Source of the DNA: Cylicocyclus nassatus
Lineage: Eukaryota > Nematoda > Chromadorea > Rhabditida > Strongylidae
DNA length: 64,000 nt
Direction: 5' to 3'
Assembly (NCBI GenBank): GCA_958299035.1
Contig: CATQJL010000223.1
Location: 1,606,359 to 1,670,358 of the forward strand
Shown: piece after piece, positions 1 through 13,552 of the stretch
Layout: each line of letters begins with the position of its first letter
How positions within the stretch are numbered: the stretch's first letter is position 1
Position numbers and translations under genes: made by a program
Notes under the pieces: generated by a model
The model's input: the letters and a program-made list of their open reading frames with translations, nothing else
What the model was told of the DNA's origin: nothing
Database searches by the model: none

Positions 1-390
1 CCGTTTCTGCTATTTCTGCTCCCTTGCTTTCCCGTCTTTCCTATCACACAACCTATTTTTGCTCGAAGCGCGCATATCTCTTTGCATTCATGCGTTTTAG
101 TGCGCACTTTGCTTCTCCCACCACCTTGACCCTGACTTGCGGTTTTTGCACGCCTTCGTAATCTCGTCTTTTGTGTCATACCATTTCGAACTAGCCGTAT
201 ATCGTTATGGGCCGATACGGACATTAGAGAATATCTTTTACATGACTCATAGTACTTAAGTAATTGCTGACCTGATACTTCGCGCTCATCAAGGTGGCAT
301 TGGAGTGTACATGATTAGCAAAAATCATTTAGGCGCTGGAACACTGGGACAGAAAATCAGAAAACTTGACGAACGTTGCTTGAAAATGGG

Positions 391-690
391 TGGAGGACTA
401 TATGTCGCCGAAAGTTGGAGGGTCCTGCGCGGACAATGCAGCATATACTCACCTGCGCATGTATGGGTATAGGCGACTTGTAGCACGCAAAATTGCGGAC
501 ATATCGGCGTCTCACTGATCGAGCGCCCTTTCGTTTCTTTTACCATCTACTGTCTCTCCCATGCACAAACTATCTTGGCCGGACGCAATGGCGCCCAGTC
601 TTTGTGTGTCGTGAATGGCGTATACGTGTATTCGTTGCGGATGTCCGGCGGAACCTCCCACTTTCGGCGACATATAGTCCCCTACTCAGA
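391..690. repeat. Imperfect inverted repeat (foldback fragment)
   Basis: Bases about 391-436 and 640-686 are reverse complements around the shared core GACTATATGTCGCCGAAAGT, with about 200 bases between. Short ORFs on both strands here encode the same peptide pattern (LSATYSP) and are by-products of the inverted repeat. No target duplication found. Confidence 0.55.
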
Positions 691-837
691 AAATCCAAGA
701 AAATTTGGCATGCAGCGATTTCCGCGCAAGACCGCTCGATCGGAATTCACACATGCTATTCGATGCATTTGGTGATAAATTGGGGGAATTCCACATCATC
801 CCCTTGTTGCCGTCGTAGGCTTTAGAAACGAGAAGGC

Positions 838-1203
838 AAGGTTCAAATTCTTCCGTCTCAGACCCACTTGGTAAAAGAATCAAGTGTTTGTGTATGCAGA
901 AAAGAATTGTAGAAACCCCTACAACCATCCTAATGTCGGAAATGACAGGAAGGACATCATAGGCCTCACAGACGAATAATGTGCAAGACATTTCGTAGGG
1001 GACCCACATGTTATAAATCGAGTGATGTTGTTCTCAAGCGTTTAGACAAGTTTATTGATCAGATGAGATGGAGACAATCTCTACACATTGTTTTTGTAGT
1101 TTTGGACATGGCAGGCTCAAAAAAGAATAGTGATGTACAAAATCTTCCGCAAGACCCACTTAGTAAAAATAAACATCTTGTGTATTCAGAAAAATTAGGC
1201 AGT
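838..1203 (+). repeat. Diverged direct repeat pair
   Basis: About 75 bases at 838-912 recur at 1128-1203 (shared words TCTTCCG, AGACCCACTT and TGTGTAT.CAGAAAA). Non-coding, function unknown. Confidence 0.45.
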
Positions 1204-1706
1204 TTTACATCCTTATTTGTTCTACAGAGCTTAACATTCAGTAAGTGAATAAAATGCTGGTATAACATGCCCACCAGAAAATTTTCCCCCTCCCCCTGCT
1301 CCCTGGGCGCCATGCATTTTCTCTAATGGAGAACTTTAACTACTTGAAGTGAAATCCTAACAATACACACAAATATTTTCATATCCTAGTTTTCCATTTC
1401 AATGTCACGCGAGTGAAAACCCTCCCCAAATTTCCATCTCACGAACTTTTCACCGCGAGGAAAAACGTGGAAATCTATAATAAAGTCCCATACATCCGTT
1501 GACCCGGCAAACTTTGATCCTTTGTTTGCTCAAGGGTTTTCAGAAGAGAGACAAGGGAAGACGAATGAAACGAATGTACTGGATGTATTTGGTTTGAAAA
1601 ATAAGAGAGATATCTTTTTAGGTTCATAATATGGAAATGCAAGAGACGTTTTTTGATTCAGTTCAATGTAAACAAATTTTTGACATAAGTAGACTTACAG
1701 GGAAAG
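1204..1706. other. No gene seen
   Basis: AT-rich sequence with only short chance ORFs. An ACAAGGGA word near 1551 resembles the end of the F1 element starting at 1707. Confidence 0.5.
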
Positions 1707-2223
1707 ACAAGGGAGACGAATGGTTGGTAGTAGACAGTTAGTCGAAGTGGCCATTCATATGAGATGCGTACCTTTTTAAAGTGCATAAAACGCTGTCAAA
1801 TCTGCTTTCTCCATCTGCGGGTTTTTCTAGAAGAGGAGTTAGGAGCGTTTATCAGAGCAGAAAATCGAATGCGCCGTCTGTGAAAACCTCTCTTAATATA
1901 TTTCCTAGACCTCAAACGCAGCAGTGATGTTTGTCAAAGTACCTGAGCGATGAATACTCTTAGTCTAATTGAATGTAACGCAATGAATACTCTTAGTCAA
2001 ATTATAGCTTCGCTTACCGCTGCCTTGTCTGAGTTAGAAAAAGTTAAATGACTGATTTTATCCCGATTGCTTATTCTTTTTTGCACCTACAAACCCTTGC
2101 ATCTCCTCGCTAAGTAAAGCTTCGCAGACAAGAAAGGCAGATTTGGAATCAGCGCTTCAGGCACTACAAGAAGGATACATATGATCTTAAAAGGTCATTT
2201 CGACTAAATATCCTCCTCTTCTT
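1707..2223. mobile_element. F1 foldback element, copy 1
   Basis: Left arm has the family signature AGTCGAAGTGGCC then AAATCTGCTTTC. Right arm has the reverse complement (GCAGATTTGGAATCAGCG, ending TTTCGACTAAATATCC). Long imperfect inverted arms and no transposase ORF: a non-autonomous MITE-like element. Confidence 0.75.
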
Positions 2224-2417
2224 AGAGGAATTCCAGCTCTGAAAAAAGGGACAGTGTGACCTTCCGTAGACAATGTTTAGTGACTTTGGAAGTTTTAACG
2301 AAACCTACCACATTACGATATCTGACAACTACGAACCAAAAAACTCGGGTTTGAGCTCAGTAGCAGCACCGTACCCTTACCGTAAACTACGGTAAACGAC
2401 TCTCTTAAAAGATTCTG

Positions 2418-2884
2418 ACAAGGGAGGTCGAATCAGTCGAAGTGGCCTTTCCAAATGGGTCATATACCATTTTGAAGAGCGTTGAACGCTGATTCCGAAT
2501 CTGTCTTCATTATCTGCCGAGCGCTTCTGGACGTCGAGTTATAAAATTTTTTTGGAGCGAAAAATGAACTCAGAATTCAAGTAAAATTAACTATTACGGA
2601 CTTTTCAGCGCCTAAATAGAGCAACATGTAGTATGAGTGTTTTGGACAGAAGGTATCCTTTGTAATGGAGTGCTCTGATAACCAACTTCGGACCATTTGA
2701 GCAATTCTGACGAATTTTGCTCTAATCACGCATTAAATTTTTCAACCAAAGGAACGCTCATAACTCGGCGTCCAGAGGCGCTCGGCAGATAACGAAGACA
2801 GATTCGGAATCAGCGTTGCATGCTCTATAAAATAGTATGCATTTCATATGGAAACGCCACTTCGACCAAGTATCCTTCCCTTGT
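2418..2884. mobile_element. F1 foldback element, copy 2 (best-preserved ends)
   Basis: Starts ACAAGGGAGG and ends CTTCCCTTGT. The arms contain TCGAAGTGGCCTTTCCA / TGGAAACGCCACTTCGA and CTGATTCCGAATCTGTCTTC / its complement at the right. This copy best defines the family termini (ACAAGGGA). Confidence 0.85.
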
Positions 2885-5312
2885 GAGACGTCATTTTCTT
2901 AAAATTGAAGGAGTATGATAGGTATGGAATGAATTAGAAATATTGTGCATGACATAGCGATAAATATCATATTGCGCGAAAGATAGCTTGCAGGACATAC
3001 TTTCTGAAGTAAACTAAGAGCTGAGACTTATGTTGCCTTAGCAGTGGAGAAAAAATTAGAAGAGAAAAAAAGAGATATTGATGAAACACGATGGACACGA
3101 CCAATTTAACAGCAAATTAGTTCCCTGAACCTTTGAAAGAATTTTTATAGCGCGTGATGATTTCCAAGCAAAACTCGCTTTTCAGGTGAGCTTTGCTTTT
3201 TATAGTAGTCACTCACCCAAAAAATATCAAGTGGCAAAATTAGGCAGCAATTATCGTGCTCATACAGTATTTCGATGCCTCCTGAGCAGCAATCACTCTG
3301 ACACTTTAGATTTTGAAGAATCATTGTGTCAAGTCACATAAATCTATAATCTTTCCCCTTAGCGTTGACTCATTGTCAGAGACAGTTTTGAAGGTCAGGC
3401 ATTGTTTGTCTGCTGTTGACACTTCAATCTATGCATTCCATGACTATACTATTTTTTATTAGATGGAATTATCAAGGTGGCGCAGCGTGTCTGGGACGTT
3501 CGAAGTCCCCATTTTCCAGAAAATATTGCGTATCTGCTGGATACATTACCAATCAGATCGATCTAGCTGACCTCTCTATAATTGTGAGCATCTCAATTCC
3601 TATTTCCGTCAATGTCATCTCCAACAACTGAGATCTCATTTGACAAAACGTTCAAAACCATTGACAATCACTTCCATTCGCATCATAATCGTATTCGTCT
3701 TAATTGTTGACCTAATCCTGTGCACTAGTTGCGGCATTTCTCAAAGAAAGTGCAGAAAACTGCAAATTGGTACTGTCAACCGTAAATCACCGTTCATGTT
3801 GTATTATCGTATGCATCCGTTTTCCACTGTCTAGAATCGAGGTTGAAAATGTTTAAACTGGAAATTATTCCAGTTAAAATTATTTACTTTTGCTTTGCAA
3901 CTAGAAAAATCTTGAGAAATTATCAAAAACTGTAGTAGTTATAATAACTAACTATAGCATCCTCGAAGATCACAAGCTCATGACTAATAAGAATGTTTGA
4001 GAAGTTGTGCGTAAAAGTGTCCGTTTCGTTATCACTAAGTTGACAACTACGGCAACTTTTCCATAATTTTCCTTTTTCTGAACATGCAGTTTGGCTTTAT
4101 GTGGATTGTGATAGCAACAGTCTGTTCAAATTTTCTCATAAAGTGGAAAATCCACGAATTTTCAAGGAAATGCGTCTCACACGTCGTACAAAATTTCTAG
4201 TGTTCCAATGTTGGAGAACTTTTCAGAGAAATAGTTTGATGTATTAGCTTGTTACTCAAGTTTTGTTATCAACCTAAAAAATCCTCACAACTTTCTCAAA
4301 AGAGTTTTTCTCTTCTTCAAAATAAAATGAGGGTTTTATGTAACTTTCCAACATATACATTTCACACGCAAAATGTTAATTTCTGAATTTTCTAACTTTG
4401 CTGAATTTATTTTGGCAAGCAACTTGCGCTATTGAAGAGACTACACTTTTGAACTGTCTTCATATTAGGACTAATGCCCCAGAATCCACAAAAAATCTAG
4501 GAGCATGAATGAGGATGAGAGAATTCTGAAGGAAAACAAAAAATGGAGAGTCAAGTGCTACCGCGATCCTTTATATTTACTGTAACTCGTATGTTTCAAG
4601 GTGAAAATTATGCCAGTAGATAGCCCTCCGTTTATTTCTCATAGATGCCAAATATTAGACTTTGCTAAAGTTTTCCAGAGTAGTTTTTTTGGAGGTGAAT
4701 GAAAAAAACTATCACAAAGCTTATGTTATGACCTAAGATTTTTTTTGCTACTCGTAGCAACTGCAGACCGCGATTGTTCCACATCTCACTTTTCAAGCCA
4801 ACCTATCCTGCACCTCAACGAAAAGATACTTTTTTCACCATTGAAGTCTTCCTCGCAGTTATTTTCCATTACATCACGGTAAATCAAAAGGATATGGGAC
4901 TGTGCCTATGTATGCCGCCGCCCGACGTAGGGCGGAAAAAACTAGGGTCAACATAAGGCGAACATCATGATGGTTATGTAGAACAGATCGTAGCAGTGGA
5001 CTGCCCACGTATTCGTAGTCATTCTTTCACGCCCTTCAACTCCAATCCCGACCGAATTTCGTCCCTAGGACTCACTTCTGCTAAACTTGACTGGCCATCG
5101 TGATTCCTAAAGCTCGGTCTAAACATTTTTCGACATTTGAAAGGATGCCGCAACTCAGAGTTATTTTTGCCGTGTTTTTCCTCGAAGAGCTTCCCGTTCA
5201 AAGCCTCATATGCCAGCGGTTGCAAATTTGACCTAATGCTAAGTGCATAAAAATCCTAAAGTCGTTTGACCAGATATATTTGTCCTCCCAAGTGTTAGGC
5301 TATACTCAACCT
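2885..5312. other. AT-rich stretch without a recognised gene
   Basis: About 2.4 kb. Only short ORFs (up to about 70 codons), no similarity noted to known proteins, no RNA gene seen, and no clear repeat structure by eye. Confidence 0.6.
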
Positions 5313-5992
5313 ACAAAGAAAGTGACATTGGGCGAAGTGGTGTTTCCACATGAGATGTAACTGTATTATAGAGCATGGAGTGCTAATTCCAAATCCGCTT
5401 TGTGAGGAGAGTTATAAGAGTTTTTTGAAGCATTTGAACGGAGGTTACAGTAAAATCATTCAGAACTGCTGTCTGTGAGCTCAGACAAATACTGCCATAG
5501 CGATTTAATACTTTGTTAATAAACTATTCTATTCTCCTTTTGAGCGCCGGAAAAACCTCAACACCTGTTTTTACCTTAACCATAATCTTGAATTTCTGCC
5601 ACAAAAAATTCTCATAAAGGCAGGACTGGCGCATGGGTTTTTTGCCTTGAAACTGAGAGTGGGTCGTAGCTTGAGCACTATCCAAACGGCAGTGCAGATA
5701 AATCATTCATGGCTGAGAAATCCACCCGTCAGCACTCCGCGCGCGAAGGGTTTGGAGACGGATTTGACAGCCGTGAATGAGTTACTGAGCTGCCGCTTGG
5801 GCAGTGCCTTGATTAGAAGCACCTCATCACTTTCTAGGCAAAAAATCCATACGCACAAAAGTGTCTGCCACTACCTATAACTCCGTTCACAGGAGCGCTT
5901 TTCAGATACTGAAAGCAAATTTGGAATCAGCCTTCCAAGCTCTGATAGTGTACATTTCATTTGGAAACTACACATCGGCGAAATACTTTCCT
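5313..5992. mobile_element. F1 foldback element, copy 3
   Basis: Left arm ACAAAGAAAGTGACATTGGG then CGAAGTGG and TCCAAATCCGCTTTG. Right arm GCAAATTTGGAATCAG then TTTCATTTGGAAAC. At 680 bp it is longer than copy 2, and its right end runs into a C10 tract. Confidence 0.75.
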
Positions 5993-6267
5993 CCCCCCCC
6001 CCATGTTACAACATAACAACGGCACGACTTAATGATAGAGTACGTACAATGTGTCGCTGCGAGCAGCCTTACGCCGCGGCAGTCGTTTGTTCGTCCTATA
6101 GGGATTAAGAAAATCAAAAAACAAAATATGTAATCTATCATATTACTTACTCTATCATACTCTATCATACTCTATTATACATGAAATTGTTTTCTTAATA
6201 ATGTTGAAAATAGACTTCGCGTACGGCAGCGCGTCAAGCCATTTTTGTCATCTTTTATCGTTTTACT

Positions 6268-6903
6268 CAGGGCTCGGCGCAGCTGACACCGGGTCAAGCT
6301 GGATATCGTTTTTGGGGCGGAAAACAAAAGGGATATCATTTCTGCAGGTTAGATGCCGCTGTTTGCCAGAATGCCAGGGGCTCGCCGCCTGCTTGCCGGC
6401 GGCGTAAGCATGCCGTTAAGTGCCACTCGCATGCCGGCATGCCGTAAGTTGCCGCCGATATGCCAGCCCTAGCACTAATTCTGCCGTTTACAAACAAAAC
6501 GCAATCATATGATACCAAATTTGCTGTGTGCATGCGCGTTGGGGGACCCGAAATATGGCCCAATTTATAGAAACTATGTGAATGAGAGCTGTGCTGAACT
6601 TTTTTCTGAATTAGCTGGCACCGATCCTTTGCTCACATAAGTTTTCATACTTTTTAACTTGAATTGTATCTACACTGTAAAAGTTTACATACAAACAAAA
6701 AACGATTTCATAATGATTTCTTTTCGGCGTTCTATAGCCATATGAAAATTTCGCGGTGTGCTCCGCAGTCGAGCAATCTGCGCCAGTCACAAAGAGCGCT
6801 GTAAGAAACTTAAAACGCGTCAAAGGGGACTTCGTACGAAATGTTCAAGATCAAAGAGGACTTCGTTCTGAAATTTTCTTAGGCCAGCTCGTGCCGAGCC
6901 CTG
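6268..6903. mobile_element. hAT-like MITE, copy A
   Basis: Terminal inverted repeats CAGGGCTCGGC...GCCGAGCCCTG are flanked by the perfect 8-bp direct duplication GTTTTACT (6260-6267 and 6904-6911). Eight-base duplications and CAGGG termini are hAT-superfamily features. 636 bp, no transposase. Confidence 0.9.
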
Positions 6904-7761
6904 GTTTTACTCCTTATTCCCCTAGAAATTTGTAGATGAGCTCGTTAACCATCAATTGCCTCTAGTGCGCTCTTCTTATTTTTCCTCTGCCCTTATCCTT
7001 GCTTGTTTCCCTGTCACTCAAATTCAGAGCCCACCCAGACTAGCGAAACTATTCGTTATAGTTTTGATTTTGAAGGATTTTCTACGTTTCACAACTTACT
7101 CTCAAAGGAACCATTGGGTTTTGGCGAAAACATGTCAAAAGACAAAGAAGGACAAAGAAGATGAGGGGAGAGGATATTGCAATAGGACCCGAAGCGATTG
7201 GGAACTCACATTTGGAACGTTATTTAGGAAGTGGAAAATAATATGACGGGAAAACCCGAGTGCATATGAAACAAGAACCTTCTTCCTTTCATACCCTACT
7301 GGCACTGTTGACATTCTCCTCTCTTTTCTTTCACAAAGGAGTAAATGAAATAACCGACTCCACCGAAAAAAACTACTAGAAATATCCTCTTATGTCTAAA
7401 AAAATACTTCATATGAATCTTTCTACTTTTTCTCAAGCTTTTAATCTGTTTCTGTGACGTCTTCATACTTCTTCGCCTTCACAAGGGTAGGGCAGCTGTT
7501 CTTACAATTCTGAACAAAAATTGCTGCTAATTGATAAAATGCACTTCCAAGCGGGAGAGATGAGGGTGGGAAGGGAGGAGGGAATGTGTGCTGTGGGGGG
7601 GGGGGGGAGGGGGGAGCATAGATTTTAGACGTTTGTTATTTAATATTTATTATATATTTATTTAGACGTGCTCGATATGAAACAGTTAGCCATTACAAGC
7701 ATATCAAGCTTTTCCGATCGTGCGCGATTTGGCAGATTGCCAGCTGTCTATAATCGTATGC

Positions 7762-8234
7762 ATATCCAAGTTCGGAGGTAAGCCTTTCCAAATGAAATGT
7801 AAACTATATTGAAGAGCATTAAACGCTGCTTCCAAATCTGCCTTCCTTATCCGCGGAACTTTTGTAGACGAGGATATGAGCTTATAATGGAGCAAAAAAT
7901 TAAGTGCGCATTTGATAAAATGAGTTGCTAAAATCTTACTAGCCCTCAAATAGAGAAACCAAGTATGAATATTTCTTTATCTTAGAGTATTCATTGAGTA
8001 GAGTGCTCTGACATTATCACTGCTCTAACAAGACGCTAGAAAAAATATTACGGCTATTTTTGTCCTACTTGCACCTTCAATTTTTTGCTTTAATAAACAT
8101 TCATAGTTCCGTCCATAAACGTTCCGCAGTAGGAAGCCGGATTTGGACTCACCTTCCTACTGCAACACGCGGCTAGGCTCCCCAACACGGTATACATCTA
8201 AGAAGGCCATTTTGACTGAAGATGCTTCCCTTGT
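7762..8234. mobile_element. F1 foldback element, copy 4
   Basis: Carries GCATTAAACGCTGCTTCC then AAATCTGCCTTCC on the left, GGAAGCCGGATTTGGA on the right, and the end CTTCCCTTGT. Its interior closely matches copy 5 (shared AAAATGAGTTGCT and TACGGCTATTTTTGTCC). The left terminus is eroded. Confidence 0.75.
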
Positions 8235-9343
8235 TAGGCTAAGGGATTCTCCCGGAGACAAAAGCGCCCTAAAAGCGGGCTATTCGCGCTAATCTACCTG
8301 CGTTTGTATTTCCGCAATTCGAACTTCGCGTTCCCTTCTTCTCCTTCATCGCAACAACGCTAACAGGTTTCCCAAAGCAATCGCAAAAAACCATCTCTAG
8401 GTTCATTGCGCAAGTGCAGTTAAGGTCTGCTATCACAGACGTCTCGCGTCAGAACCGAGGATTCATCTCATGTGAGGCTCGGCACGGTTGCGTCATAGTG
8501 TCTCGTCGGCATCTAGCCGGGTTAGCCATCCCCGGCAATTCCCCCCCCCCCCCTGCTCTCGCCTACATTTCAATACTGGTAATTATGGTTGAAGTCATAT
8601 AGACAACCATGCTAGTGGACGGCAGGTCGCAACGATTGTGATTGCTCTTAAGTTCGGTCAAATTTCGTTGCGTTTTCAAGGATTTTCACTGAAAAGCCTC
8701 GACCGCAGTTAAACGACTGGTAGATGGTCAAGTAGCCTTTCCGATAGATCATTCGAAACAAGGAAATACGCTTCCCACGATGAAGGATTGAATTTTGAAA
8801 CGAAAGTTTTCAGATCCTATTTCAGTGCAAACCAGTGATGCCATTTTGATCCTTGAAATCCATCTGAAGCCGTTTAATATTATATAATCCTTATATCAAC
8901 GAATATCGGAGTCAAAAGAGTTAGGCATAGAACAACTGTATAATGCACGTTACAATAACCCTACCGTATCTACAATAAGTCTGCAGTACTATCTCCAGAA
9001 AATTTCCTTTTCTTAAGACAAGGACGCATCATTGCGATCGATTTCTTAATATGGAAATAGAAAAGTCGGAAATATTAGTTTGTAAAGAAAGTTCCCGGAC
9101 ACTCGCGAAAATTTTTTGCAAAGCGCTGTAACCTCAAGCAGACTGATTCTTTTTTGAAGCTACAAAATTCATCGCAAAGACAATTTTGTCCACAACATAT
9201 ATTTGTCTTGCTGGCTTTTCAGCGCTTCACTGTGGTCCACCAGCATGCGCAGAAGGGAAAAAGGTCTTCGCGAAAAATAGCCTATTTGTGCAGGACTATC
9301 TCAGGCAGGATGAGAGCTGGAAAGCCCAAATGCTGTAGTTATA
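8235..9343. other. No gene recognised; includes a C13 tract
   Basis: About 1.1 kb. A GC-richer patch at about 8,400-8,560 ends in C13 (8541-8553). Short ORFs only. Confidence 0.5.
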
Positions 9344-10023
9344 CAGGGTGTCCCAAAAGTATGTATCGAACGTTTGATCGTTAATATCTCTCTTCCCAAG
9401 AAGTCTTTTGCCTTGCTTCAGGTACCATTTTGTAGGGCTGGCTTCAACTTAGATTTGTATTATAGAACGAATCACTCATCCCTCTTCGTTACTGTAGGAT
9501 TACGGTAGAAACTCTAAAGAGGGTTTTAAGCAATTAAAGGACATATTTTGCCCCAGAAAGGGAACAAAACAGCCTGAAAACTTTTACACTAGGCTAATTA
9601 GAGTTGCTGATTATAACTGTGAAGTTCCCAATTTAGTATGATGCTTCATTGAAGAGTTGTGCCAGGTAAGAGGTAGCGGCCATTTTTTCAATGTTCCTAA
9701 AAAGTGCAGTTACTCCCTTTAGAAAGCTTCGTAATCTTGTGAATAGTTGAGTATTGAACTCAGCGTCCATAAAAACCCCGATACACAAGTTTTCACACTT
9801 TTTTGAAAAATTTTGAAACGGCAGCTTTTTCCACATTGACATCATATGTTTCAAGTTTCTACCGTAATCCTACAGTAACGAAGAGGGATGAGTGATTCGT
9901 TCTATAATGGAAATCTAAGTTGAAGCCAGCTCTACAAAACAGTACCTGAAGCAAGGCAAAAGTCTGCTTGGGAAGAGAGATATTAACGATCAAACGTTCG
10001 ATACATACTTTTGGGACACCCTG
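9344..10023. mobile_element. Mariner-like MITE with about 168-bp terminal inverted repeats
   Basis: Begins CAGGGTGTCCCAAAAGT and ends with its reverse complement; flanked by TA on both sides (9342-9343 and 10024-10025). The arms are nearly identical for about 168 bases, so insertion is recent. Interior without transposase. TA duplication and this terminus fit the Tc1/mariner group. Confidence 0.9.
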
Positions 10024-10025
10024 TA

Positions 10026-13019
10026 TAAAGGTCTGTTGGAGCTGTCATGGGGACCATTCATGTTTTGCAGGACCACCTGCAAAATTTTTTTTTCTAGAAA
10101 GTTCGAAAAATCGACCATTTTTTGCTCCTAAAAATGCACCATTTTTCGAGTAAGTGACTTTGAACTCTTGTCGTTCTGCATAGGGTGGACCAAACCTTTG
10201 ATTACTGCGAACATTGTTGGAGTAATGTCTTACACATCTTTTGAATCCATCATCCAGGCGCGATTTCTGCAGAAGCAACGCCAGCTGCAAAAAGAGTTGT
10301 AGTCAGAGGCAAGTTTGACAGCTTGTAATTTCTGAGCGCAAATCGCAATACTCGAGCGCAGCTGCGGATCAGAAGTTAACAGGCTTCTCAATCAAATCAC
10401 CCATGATTTAGACGAAATTCTTCGAATTGCACAAAAAAATGGCCATAGGAAGAAAAATTGTGAAATTTTTGTATTTGAAAAAATTTTACTTTTTGATATG
10501 CAGATCAAACACGTCTTGGCATCGATAAAAATCAGAATCCATATTGAAAACTTTAGGTTTCCCTCTAATGAACAGTAAAAAAATTGGTGTCAAATTCCGA
10601 CCGAGCGCCGAAAAAATACGTTTGAAATTTCCAAAAGTGGCCGGAAACTTTCTTTACAACCTAATATCACCAATATGACTCCAAAATTTTCTTTCATCGT
10701 AAGATAATCAGCCAAGCAATATAGCCAATGTCTTCATTTCCAGAAGGCGAATTTGTTTGCTTTAGACATGAGCAAACCGGCGCCTAACACTACGCATGTG
10801 CTTCTCGAAGCGGTTTCTCACTTGTGCAATGAATCAACGCCATTTTGTACCCATTTTCAAGTAGATAGACAACACTGATTTTTGCAGAATTGAGTAATAG
10901 TTCTACAATATGCCTATGCCTACCGACCGCTACGGCAAGCGTACAACCAAAATCACTTTCAAAACTTTCTTTTTATTTAAGCTGGAATTCTTAATTTTAG
11001 CTCTATACAGTATTTGAGTATGACTTCACCTTAACCCATGCTTGGAAATTCTCAAATATCTGTAGAACCTTGGCAGACTCCCATACGAATAGATCAAGGT
11101 TCTAGTGATCTAAAAGCTAGTATCTAACTCCCAGAAAGACGGTCTTTTCCACACGGCGGAGGAAAAAGGGGAACCACCACCACCCTGATGATTTGTGTCG
11201 ACACATCACGCACGCAGCAAATCTTCCCTTCCTCCTCTTGTGCTTCGCTTAGGCAAGCGCCGCCGCAGGGAGTGTAGGGGTCCCGCATGGAAAGCATTAC
11301 GGTCGTTCATGCAAATACATTACATCCGACGCATGGGAATAAGGCTATTATTTCATGCGTCTTCTTACGATTTGGCTTGCTAAAAACGCATAACGCACAA
11401 CTGACCCACCAACCATTAAATGACTATTTATACCCAAGACATTTTTGTCCGAATCAATAGTTGTGATCGAATTCTTGACAATGAAAGAAAAGACAGGAGC
11501 ATCAGCAATACGACTTTCAGATTATATTTTCCGCAAGATAATCACACAGCCAAGTTTGTCAGCGTTAATCTATCCTACTTTCAGTTTAAAATCCAAATTC
11601 TGCTCTCCTTTAGACATGAGCAAACCTGCGTCTGCCGTTGCGCATGTATACCTCGCGAAGCGGACTCACTCGTGCAAAGCAGATGCCAGACTTCTCCTGT
11701 TTAACTGGCTCACGCGATGGACCCCACAGGTGCCAAACTTCTCTTTTCAGCTGGTTCACGCGGTTTACCCCAATCCTATTGGTCAGATCATCGAATTGAC
11801 CTATAACGAATGTTTCAAACGGTGAACCAGTGAGATTGGATAAGTCTGGTGCCTACGAATCATACTCGTTGGCGCCCATATCCAGCATATGAGCGGAATT
11901 GTTTGAATTTTTTGCTTTGAAAAAAATTAGTGCGGCTTACAAGTGAATATGAGATATGCATCAAATTAAGTTTTTCGTAGTTTGGAACAAATTAATAGCT
12001 TATCAATGCACTTAATTTTTTTCCCAGCGGTAGATCCTCAAACCTGCTAGGAAGAAAACAATCCTTCTTGAGACTTCGATCATCAAAGCATTTGCTCTGC
12101 ATAAATACTAAACTTGAGAGAGGAGGTAGAAGTGGTGTGGGAAGAAGGGGAGGAACATAAAAAGTAGGTAGAGATGTTCTGCAGTTACCAAATTCCATCT
12201 TCTCATAAAACTCAAAGTCCTTGTTTCTACTGAGACCTACTTACTTTTCTTTCCGACTATTTGGCCGCTATTGTTGGTGAAAAAAAGCTGTACATTCATC
12301 GCAGCAGTAGGTCATCCACTACGGCTTCCCTTTGCTACTTCGATAGATTATGTTACTTAGTTGGTTGTGCATGCAGTCACACAAAACTCTGACCTTAATT
12401 TGTAACAGTTCAACGAGGTAAAAATCTCTAGTCAATGGTGGTAATGGTGCGTGCGCTAGTCAAGCACAAAAATATGCGCTCGATTAGGGGGCGTGGCTCT
12501 ACGAAGTGGTGCTTGCGAATTTTTCTTTAAAAATCGATTTGGATTACAAAGAGGGGATTATTCATCGTATCATACAATTTTCAGCAGTAAAAGAGACAGT
12601 CAAAAAAATTTTGAGACGGGGGAGTGCGATAGAAATTCTTTTCGAATGGACAGGCGTGGCAGCTCGCCCATGAACAATTTTTACTGATCAATTTCGAATT
12701 GTTGGGTATAAATGGATTTAACTATTCAAAAGAAGAAAATACACCTGTACAAACTGACAACTGATGTTGTGGTCCATTTTTAAGCGCCTCCTCGCTCCCT
12801 TCTCCCCCTCCCACTTTCCCTCCTTCATCTTTTTTTAGCCCACACCTTCATAGATGCGGTTAATAACAATGGCCAATAATAACCTCTTTTGATAATTTAT
12901 TTTACTCCTCCCCTTCAGCCCTATTAAAATCTTATATGTTGAGCTGAATGTCTGGAAAAAGTTCTTTGTCAAGCAGTACTTTTTTATTCATGTTATCTGA
13001 AGGGATATTTAGGATGGTG
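10026..13019. other. Gene-free stretch with a diverged repeat pair
   Basis: About 140 bases at 10697-10835 recur at 11531-11675 (shared AAGATAATCA, TTTAGACATGAGCAAAC and CGAAGCGG). A module at 11,240-11,275 (TTAGGCAAGCGCCG then GCAGGGAGTGTAG) also resembles 46,620-46,650 inside the intron-31 element. No gene recognised. Confidence 0.55.
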
Positions 13020-13235
13020 AAGCGTATTAGACGTATGCCTGTATGTATGTTCGTATGTTTCGGATAGAAATTTTTGTTTCTGAACCGATCCAGCCAAACT
13101 TGGCACGCACACACTTCGGGGCGGAGCGGGTGTTGAAGGCTACTTTTCCTCGTTGATCGATATCGGCTTTAACGATTCTGAATACGAGGATAATACTGAC
13201 GGGCCGAGCGGAGCTGGGTTTGCCAGCTAGTAAGA
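13020..13235 (-). repeat. Interspersed repeat with TAGCTGG...GTAGCC signature, minus orientation
   Basis: Read on the minus strand it begins near CTAGCTGGCAAACCCAGC and contains GAAAAGTAGCC, then CGCCCCGAAGTG, then GTGCCAAGTTTGG. The same order of words occurs on the plus strand at 26,030-26,430. This layout resembles widespread invertebrate interspersed repeats; class not assigned. Confidence 0.6.
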
Positions 13236-13552
13236 TATATCCACTAATTATTATGAAGTTCAGTGCAACATCTTCATGTAGTCGTTTCATCGCAAAACTT
13301 TACATTGTTCCGTGCCTTCCTCCTCCCCCCCCCCTTTTTTTTCTTATTTAGCTTAAAACGGCACAAAAAAGCTGATCAAAATGCAAAGTATAAATTACGT
13401 TTTTTACTATAATTGCTGAATTTTCGCAAATTTCCTCAAGCTGTAAGAACTACAACATATCAATTTTGTCCATATTTCGCCTAGTGCCGATTTTGCAGTC
13501 AAAATCATTTCAATTCAAGCGTGAATTCAATTCGGGATCTCACACTCCGATT

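Noticed and set aside
325..825. Opposed ORFs sharing LSATYSP
   Set aside because: By-product of the inverted repeat at 391-690.
4985..5225. 68-codon minus-strand ORF with somewhat protein-like composition
   Set aside because: No recognised motif, no splice context and no partner copy; too short to support.
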